A DNA stretch of 64,000 nucleotides from Evernia prunastri (Eukaryota; Ascomycota; Lecanoromycetes; Lecanorales; Parmeliaceae). The stretch lies in NCBI GenBank assembly GCA_003184365.1, contig NKYR01000062.1, positions 62,001-126,000 of the forward strand, written 5' to 3'. A program made the translations under genes and the position numbers. How positions within the stretch are numbered: position 1 is the first letter of the stretch; each line of letters starts with the position of its first letter. This document shows positions 56,658-64,000 of this stretch, piece after piece. Below the pieces are notes generated by a model that saw only the letters and a list, made by a program, of their open reading frames with translations, was not told the DNA's origin and did no database searches.

Positions 56658-58109
56658 ATGCCTCTTAATTCTTCAGCCGCACATTCTTCCCGCATATCCA
56701 AAAGACCACAGCAACTACTAAGGCGCTCTGCAACGTCCCCTTTTGCCGATTACAGTCAAAGGAAACCGATCCAGCGTTCCAAGTCCAAACCAGACGTCGC
56801 TGATCATGATGATGACCTGTTTGGGGACCGTCTGGATGATATTGGCACTGTAAAGTCACTTGCATCTGACCTCTCCTTACGAGATGTGGCTCAGACGATC
56901 CAATACGTGCGCTCCCATATGTTTGATACCATGCCAGAGAATGGGGGTTTCAATAGTACAAGGATTGCAGAAATTCTCGGTTTCAGAAAATCCTTATCTC
57001 CAACCGTCACGTCTTCTCATGTTCATGCTCTAGCCCAATCGCCGACCAAGACGGAGCGAGAGATTGCAGAATTGACAAGAGCTGGCACTATCAGGAGATT
57101 GGTCACCCCTGGGCGAGGTACCGGTGGGTCGAGTATAGGGGAAAGCTTGATACTCTCGAAAGATGTCGAAAACCTGCTAAGGCAAGCTAAGGAGCTCGAT
57201 CAAGAATTGACGGGTACGTCCATACCATGTTGCTGATACGACGCAGATAGTGACCCGATTGCTAGATAAATTCTTGGTCTGTCTGCAGACAAGGCCAATG
57301 GCTCTAAGTATCCCACCTAATTCTTTCTCGGCAGTAGAGATCACAGCACTAATGCGTGCCGGCTTTCTAACATCTACTGTTCAAGGTTTGAATTCTAGGA
57401 ACAGCTTCACTGGTACTGATTCTGGGTCTTCTGGGTCTTTAACTTCAATTCCAACTATTTCGAAGGCAGCGTCTGGTTCCATGGCTGCTGTCGGAGGAGA
57501 AGGCGCCATATATTGTGCTGGTGGGAGAGGTGGCATCCGCCGTAGCAGTTCTCAAATGGTGAAGTCGTCTGAGCAGGAATCATCCGTGACAATAGGCGAG
57601 GGAGTAGAGCTGAGGTTGTCTCTGCCAGGCACCGGCGCTTACCTGAAGGTAGCCCCGTTTTCCATGTTGTACTATCCTAACCTATTGTCCTTCATGAGTC
57701 GCAAGACATGTTCTACGAATGATACTTTGCTCTCGACTTTAATTCGACTACAATCTTGTTCTGTTGATCAATATTTATTGTGATGGAGAAACGCTGACTC
57801 TAACCTGACCGATAGCTCTTGAGTGCTGCTCGCTCCCATCTTGTCTCTCTGGCAATGAAATCAAAGTTTCGAGAAATTCCAATTTACCTCCTTCGAGAGA
57901 GATGGAATGGAGGAATATCTGCTGATGACTCTGCCGCCAAAGCAAAGAAATACAGAGGTGAATTCATTGGCATTTTGCCAAGCCGGACTCGCAAATGGAA
58001 ACAGTTTTACGGGCTTTCCTTTGACTGGACGCTGGCAGAGTGCGTTGGTGCGGGTCTGGTGGAAATTTTCGAGACAGGAAGCGTTGGTCAAGCTGTCCGT
58101 ATTCCTTGA
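56658..58109 (+). CDS. STK19-family winged-helix protein, 410 aa
   Basis: Exons 56658-57213, 57266-57648, 57816-58109. Intron 1 (52 bp) was set by its TAG at 57265, giving QELTDKFLVCLQTRP; a TAG at 57250 is also phase-compatible. Conserved blocks: SLASDLSLRDVAQTIQYVRS, EREIAELTRAGTIRRLVTPG, ALMRAGFLTS, YLKLLSAARSHLVSLAMKSK, IYLLRERWNGGI, LPSRTRKWKQFYGLSFDWTL and ECVGAGLVEIFETGSVG. These match the STK19 family, first called a kinase but now known as a winged-helix DNA-binding factor in transcription-coupled repair in animals. No kinase motifs are present. Intron 2 (167 bp) is introner-like. Confidence 0.9.
57649..57815 (+). repeat. Introner-like intron (STK19 gene intron 2)
   Basis: 167 bp; GTAGCC donor, AGACATGTTCTACGAATG and CTCGACTTTAATTCGACT blocks, then GCTGACTCTAA (57793-57803) and GATAG. 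Confidence 0.68.
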
Positions 58110-61100
58110 CTTCCAGATCTCTTCCGGATGCTTCAAGCTGGTCTTCTTTTCAGCTGGATACCGTACGCCTGCTCAGTGGGAATCTAGTGATGGATCGATC
58201 TAGTCAAGAAACTCGGATCTGATCGACTTTGGGCTGCTCCACAATGTCTGCAAGACCCGAGTCCTGGCCGACTCATGGGATCAGAACACGGATATTGCAA
58301 AAGAGATGCCGCGTATCGGCATGCCTATTCCTCACGTCCATATTCACTTGCTACGACGTCTGTAGAGACCGCCGCAATGCCCGCAGTGGATATGGGAGAT
58401 ACTATACGACACCCATTTGGGATTGGCCCAGTCGTGCCCAAGCACCGTACGAGCGATCGCCTGTCGAGCTTCCGAAGACTCAGCTTTGGGCGACTAGCCA
58501 CAAAAAGGAAGAGAAGAAGGCACTGGTGGTGACTAGGTGCTGAACAGCGATCCCGAGTCTTACCTGAGTAGGTCGAATGCTTACAGATAGAGTTAGGGAT
58601 GTAGGGATGGGTTTGACCATGATCATTGGCAATGTGATGGGATGTCGTTCTAAATAAAGCGGCGTGTGAGATGGCGGATGCTAAGAAAGGAGGATATACA
58701 TGTTAGATAGGCATGTATTTAGCTCACATGCAGCAAGTATTATTCTAAGCTCTCGCCTCTTTAAAGATGCCGGATTCATGAAGGAGTGAAAGCTTCAACT
58801 TGGCTCCTCTGTAAGGTAGCCTTGCATGTAAGGTAAGGTAAGGTAGGGTAAGGTAAGGTGCAGTAGTTGGGATCGCTGGTCAAACATGGCAAGGCTGTTG
58901 CATCTAAGCATTCTAAGCATTCCCGGGCCGATACTAGTACTCCAACCTATTTTTGAATAATCGAGGCAAGCGAGGTAAATAAGGTAATAGTTCATTCATT
59001 TTTGGTGGTGATCTGCGCCGACTTATAAGTTAAGTATAGCGTCACGAGCATGGTCCCCTGAGCATCCTCTTGGGGGGAAGGGGGGGAAGGGCTTCAATCA
59101 TCATTATCATCATCGATAATCAACATCAACATCAACATCATCATCATCATAATCATCAGCCACAAGGGAGCAGATCTTTTTCCTGAAGCAGAAGCACTAA
59201 AATTCTGCCGGGAGAGCCCAAGTAAAAGCCACAGGGTGGTCGATCTTTTCGGGGGCGATAATTGGGGCCTAACAGGCATGGTTGCCGCCGCCCCGTAACC
59301 CATCTCGATTTCTCTGATTTCCTGAATCCTGAATCCTGACAGCATACATACCTTAGTAACTTACAGAGACGCCGCTCCGGTGCCACACCAAGCAAAGTAG
59401 TTTGGTGACCTGATTGAGTATGCACCCCTGGATGCCTCGTGGCCGCCGCCTTTTGACACTTGCACACCGACAATATTAATAGAAACCTGAGTCTCGAAAG
59501 GTGCTCCTCTTTCGTACCGTACCGTACCCTTGGGAAATTGACGCCACAGTTGTCCATAAGTCTACCCTATGAGAAAACAGGGACAAGCGTGTTTAGATGC
59601 ACCTAACTAACTGCCTTCGGTGTGGAGTACATGCAAGAAGGAAAAAGAACTAATCATATTGATGATGCTGACTGCTCTGCGGTCACTGGTCACTCCAACA
59701 TTCCCATTTTCCCATTCATTACTTCTATTACTACTACGGCATTCAATAATAGAATGACCGTCGTGTTCATCGTAATGATTTGGCCAAGTCAAGATTCTAG
59801 AATTCGAGATCGACATCGTAATCGTGATCGTGGCAGTGCAAGTCCCTGCGCTCAGGTACCGAGCCGAGGTGCCCTTACTACCTTACCAAAAGATAAGGTG
59901 GGACTTGTGGCTAATAATACGCCCGTTGGAAAAGGCTCGTAAGGTACGAACGGGTACTGTTACCCAAGGGTTTCCCACGCTTCAAGTCCAAAACCATTTG
60001 TCCGTAATCCTACAGATGCTGCAGACGGAGTCTTCGAAAACCCGAAGAACCATGGCTTAAAGTGTCAGAGGCAATTCGCGGTAAATGGAGAATGGGGCCC
60101 GACAACATGGGTACGACGTTTAAAGATGCTTTACCATTATTGGCGCCTTACAAAACCCAAGTGGCTATAGAGGTAGTAAGTAAGGCCCAGGGTCCAGTGT
60201 ATGTATCAGGTATAGCATATACCAGTGTTTTATACCTTGGTAGGTATTCCACACCTAAGGTATACCCGCGCCCTTGTGGCGCATGGAGAGGCTCGATCAT
60301 TTGATGTCACTGTTATTATTGCCGATCCCACTCCTTCCGCAGGCTTCTTAGTTCTTAGTTCTTAGTTCTTAGTTCTTACTTACTTGTGGAGGCCTAAAAA
60401 AGCTTCCAGATTCCAGATTCCAGATTCCAAACAAGTCCTCATTAACTTGCATTTACCATGTCCAGCGTGTCCGGCTTCCTTCATCCCGTCGCTGATCCTG
60501 TCATCAACGGTTCTTACCATGTAGCCGCTGCTATATCTGTATACGGCCGAAAGATCATTCGACCCACAACCCGCGCACCCCGAAGGTCAACACTTCGAGT
60601 CCCATTGACAGTCATTTTCTCACTAGCACTCGACATGAACGCAAGACGTCATGCAATCTCTGTCCTTCTCGCAGATACGGTTCGGAGAAGGCATCGGAGA
60701 TGCTCCCCTTACATACCTAGCTAGGTTCCTTTCACCACGGTCATCGGACCCGTCAGCTTCCAGGCCGCGGCACGCTTGATAAATTGATTCTCGGTATCTT
60801 TGACTTGCGCCAGTGACGCACCAGTCGCAATCCAACCAAGCGTGGACAAATATTTGCGGATGTGTTGGATCACAAACAAGAGCAAAGAATCATTCGAGGT
60901 AAACCACGTCGGAAAGACCTCCGCGCTCCGGAGACCGACGCCAATTTCGTAATGTTCAAAGTCAACTCTTTTCTCCTTTCCCTTCCCCTTTCCCTTTCCC
61001 TTTCCCTTTCATCTTCTTTTCCGACTGGGTCTTTGGTGACGGACGACTAGCTGATCATGCTGACGGTCTGAGTGAGGAGGAGGGTGGTAAGGTGATAGCT

Positions 61101-62716
61101 AGGAATGACGCAAGCAATAGATGAGACGACGACGGAGGTAAGGAGAAGGTCCTCGGTAAAGCATTAGGGATAGAGAATTAGAGCGAGAGTAAGAGGTTAA
61201 AGCGAGCTGAGCCTCACGGCACCATCCCTGCCCTATGAGCCTATGGAGCCTGTGTCGCAAAAACCAGGGTCTTTTCCCGTGGTGGGAAAGGTCTGGACTA
61301 CACATGGGAGCTCTAGACTAAAAGGGGCGGGAGAACAGGTGTGGCTGGGCCTATGAAATATTTTTAGGCAATTATGTGGTTAAGGGAAATCGGGGAATCG
61401 TTTGAATCCTTGCTCTTTGCCACTTGAAAGAAGAGAGTCATCCATCCTATCGTCAGGAGGAAGAGATGTCGATCTACATCCTTTCCATCTCCCTTGTCAT
61501 CTAGTCCTTCATCTAAAAAGACCAAGGACCGAAAACCAAAGACCAAGCATCAAAAAACCAGAACCCTCTCCCAAAATTGGTCAGGTAGCTTAAGGGAAAA
61601 ACAATTATCGGTCAAGATGACAAGAGAAATACATACATCATGATCAAGCTGTAGAGTCATCATCTTAATACCTCGGATCCTCCCCTCCCCCCCCTTTCCC
61701 TCCTCCATTCCCCTACGAAGAAAGTAGACCATTCATGCTCACTCTCAATTACCTCAGTTACCGTACTCCAAAAGCAATGCCATATCCAACATATCCAACA
61801 TATTCAATTTTCATATAACAAGTATCGTATTTCGTCGTTACGGCTCTCTGTCCCTCATCAGCCTCTACTTCCACTCTCTTCAATTTCCCTGCTCTGACTC
61901 TTTGCCACCGAGATCCCACCACTCATTTTTCAGCTCTGGTAGCTTCATGCACGAAGTATATAGTCTAAAACACATCAGATGCTGGGATTGAACCAACCAG
62001 GCCACAAACCAATCAATCAATCATACTCACCATCCCAGATTCGCCACCATCACTGGAAGCAAAAAGGTACGTGCACCCACCATGCTTTGGGCCTTTGCCC
62101 ATCTCCAACCCTCCCCAATAATTCCGGATAGCTTCTTCTACCGGCTTTGCCGTCGAGTCGATCGTTTCCTCCCTCTATCAACCCATGCCCGCCCCAAACC
62201 CTTTGTTCAACCCTTCGCTGCTGCCCTCCCTTCCCCATTCGCCTGCTATTTTCAGCTCGCCTGTCAATTGTCTCCATGCATATAACCCCAAATCGTGTTT
62301 CACTCTGCTTCGCAAATCTACTTGGCGTGCCCGTTGAGGAAAACCCAATCGCTTATTCACTTGCTCGCCACCAGATACGCTGCAACGGGCGGAGTCAATG
62401 AACATCCCACTCCCCATTCAGGAATCCCATCTTTTCTCTCTTCGAATCAGCATCTTCGGCTGTCTTCAAAACACTGTGATCGGACCATCAAGAACGAATT
62501 CTCCGATCCTTGCCACGAGGTGATCCTCAGCTGCTCGGGGTCGAAGAGTGAATATATTGTAGGGAGGAGCACGAGCGAAAGGTATAGCTTCAAGTTCCCC
62601 CCCAGAGCATCTCTCAATGTCTTTCTTCAGTTTGAAATTTGGGTATGTAAACTGACATGCCTTTGGTGTGGGTTCAGCAGTGGGCGGTCTTGCCGGTAAT
62701 TGTCGAAGATAGAGAT
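58110..62716. other. 4.6-kb region without a supported gene
   Basis: 58229-58545 has two overlapping basic open frames but no domain or splice-consistent extension. 58810-58860 carries GGTAAGGTAAGG tracts. 59094-59157 is an ATC/ATCATC-type run. 60237-60262 has TACCTTGGTAGG. 60350-60380 repeats TTCTTAG. 60400-60430 repeats CCAGATT. 60985-61008 repeats TCCCTT. 61680-62720 is pyrimidine-rich on the plus strand and probably forms the promoter and leader of the next gene. No RNA gene recognised. Confidence 0.55.
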
Positions 62717-64000
62717 ATGTTGGAGGGAAATGTCGAGGGGGGAAACTTGCCACCAGGGTCCTCAACAGTGGAACCTTCGGCGCGCACCAGACTAGGCGAT
62801 AGGGAAAGACCCACCCAACCACACCGTAAGATCTCCAATTCCTTCATTTCCTTTCTCTTCCCAATCAATTCTCCTATCCCCTCCATCAATCCTCTTCCCC
62901 CTGAACTTCTAACCAAAAGGCAGACAATGTCTCCTCTGGAAATGTGCCCTACGACTTCCAGGTCCAGATGGCGACTCCTCAGCAGCAACTCCCAGCTGGT
63001 CAAGTCTTCAATCTACCGGGACAACAGACAACCAGCTATCACATGGGTCGGGGGCAGTCCCCAGGCGCTTTTAACATGTCAGGAATGGCCGGAGCGCTGC
63101 CAGAATACCAAACCACTCCTCCTTCTCAGATGTCGCATCAAGACCCCCAGCGATTCTTAGCGGGCACTCCAAGCAGCTCGTCAAACTACCAAGCTCAGCA
63201 ATTTCCACATCAAGCGCCCTTGAGCACGGGCAACTACCCCATGCACCCCTCGCAATACCCTTACCAACCAGCTTATGGTCAAGTGCAGGCCAGCCCACAG
63301 TCCTCTCATTCAAGCGGACCCAGTCCCGTTCACTCGTCTTATCCGGGTGGTACCTATTTTCCAGCATCGCAACCGCAGTACATGTATTACCCGGGGCAGT
63401 ACGGACAGTCTCCCCAGCCTCAACACGGCTCCTATCCCACAGCTTATGGTCATGGGTCAAGTCATGCGTATGGGCCACAGGGAGGAGACATGTCCCCGAT
63501 AGCTAGCAGAGCAATGCACAGTGGCTATCCGCCCGCCACTGTAATGCCATATCCCTCGTACGGATCTCCTGGGGCTTACCTGAGGCCCGGCAGTCTGCCA
63601 GGCAAGCGATCTTTCCACGCCTCAAATCCTCGGCTAACGGTTGCATAGCAGCCAACAGAGGTAACTCAGGTGCAAGCTCGGGAAATGTGCCGTCAACGCC
63701 AAGGGGACCGCCTCGCAAGCCAAAGCAGTCTGGTCATGCACTTTGGGTGGGAAACCTTCCGGCTGGAACCGCCATTAGTGACCTCAAAGACCACTTTTCG
63801 AAAGATGCTACCAAAGACATTGAGAGCGTATTTCTCATCTCGAAAAGCAACTGCGCATTTGTCAATTACAGAAGCGAGGGTGCTTGTGCGGCTGCGATGA
63901 GCAGATTCCATGACTCTCGGTTTCAGGGGGTCCGTTTGGTTTGCCGTTTACGAAGGAACTCCAACGCCTCCGCTCCAGGGGTTCCCACTGGACCTGCAGC
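62717..64000 (+). CDS. RRM-containing RNA-binding protein, probably fungal YTH (YT521-B-like) protein; 3' end missing
   Basis: Exons 62717-62825, 62924-63601, 63649 onward past the window edge. The N-terminal 270 residues are Gln/Pro/Tyr/Ser-rich low complexity (VQMATPQQQLPAG, YPYQPAYGQVQASPQSSHSS), prone to condensate formation. Then TPRGPPRKPKQSGHALWVGN opens an RRM: HALWVGNLPAGTAISDLKDH (RNP2) ... NCAFVNYRSEGACAAAMSRF (RNP1). This arrangement with the preceding PSTPRGPPRKPKQ is that of filamentous-fungal YT521-B-like proteins, where a YTH m6A-binding domain follows; that part is outside the window, so YTH is inferred. The 47-bp intron 63602-63648 is GC-AG (donor GCAAGC, GCTAAC branch). The start could be an in-frame ATG at 62657, or an upstream exon may exist. 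Confidence 0.8.

Noticed and set aside
58229..58543. Two overlapping open frames after the STK19 gene, one very basic at its C-terminus
   Set aside because: No domain, no upstream exon that joins in phase, and the frames overlap each other; probably 3' flank of the STK19 gene.
61970..62050. GGGATTGAACCAACCAGGCC resembling the T-arm of a minus-strand tRNA
   Set aside because: No matching acceptor stem, anticodon arm or A box at the right distance on the minus strand.
1..64000. CRISPR arrays, bacterial operons, rRNA genes or biosynthetic gene clusters
   Set aside because: No regularly spaced repeats; genes are intron-bearing eukaryotic housekeeping genes. The ADH and transporter are not accompanied by polyketide, peptide or terpene synthases.

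Overview
The window is nuclear DNA of a filamentous ascomycete (Pezizomycotina). Most genes carry several short introns of about 45-70 bp with GTRNGT donors and CTRAC-type branch sites, the leaders are pyrimidine-rich, and the gene set is typical of these fungi: a KipA-type kinesin-7, a DUF3074 protein, a 2EXR/DUF7730-like protein and an F-BAR/DEP/RhoGAP protein. Repeated related introns resemble the introner-like elements described in Dothideomycetes, but I cannot fix the class from one window.

Layout. 1-376 holds the 3' end of an unrecognised gene. 1437-3441 is a zinc alcohol dehydrogenase with 11 exons. 4636-6753 (-) is a three-finger C2H2 transcription factor. 8801-14262 (-) is a giant 1780-residue disordered/coiled-coil protein. 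14891-17770 is the F-BAR/DEP/RhoGAP protein. 18040-20011 (-) is CDC6 and 20647-23322 (+) is condensin kleisin BRN1, head to head over a promoter carrying MCB/SCB-like boxes. 23774-24737 is an FMP32/MCUR1-type mitochondrial protein. 25155-26123 (-) is phosphomannomutase. 26672-29752 is a DHA2 major-facilitator transporter with 13 exons. 31117-32821 is a four-TM protein. 33225-33479 is a small TM protein only 29 bp from URA6 (33509-34232). 35360-36601 is a 2EXR/DUF7730-like protein. 37374-40645 (-) is kinesin-7. 42367-43584 (-) is the TFIIH kinase KIN28/CDK7. 44104-44841 is the mitoribosomal protein FYV4/mS41. 45075-48827 (-) is a WW + PhoD-like phosphatase. 51822-53288 is a DUF3074 protein. 53506-55248 (-) is diacylglycerol acyltransferase DGA1. 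56658-58109 is an STK19 homologue. From 62717 to the end is the front of an RRM (probably YTH) m6A-reader-type protein.

Almost all genes are housekeeping and unrelated in pathway. The clearest regulatory pairing is CDC6/BRN1 (replication licensing with chromosome condensation), which share one 635-bp promoter.

The unusual content lies between and inside genes. Four genes carry a family of long related introns (about 115-167 bp) with matching blocks around the branch site, best explained as introner-like elements. The 3-kb gap at 48.8-51.8 kb contains a 1.66-kb near-palindrome flanked by TA, split at its centre by a smaller inverted-repeat element. Relatives of that smaller element lie at 14.54-14.68 kb and around 56.3-56.5 kb. 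TACCT/AGGTA low-complexity tracts occur in most intergenic regions. Exon boundaries were worked out by hand from splice signals, reading phase and family conservation; none is transcript-verified.
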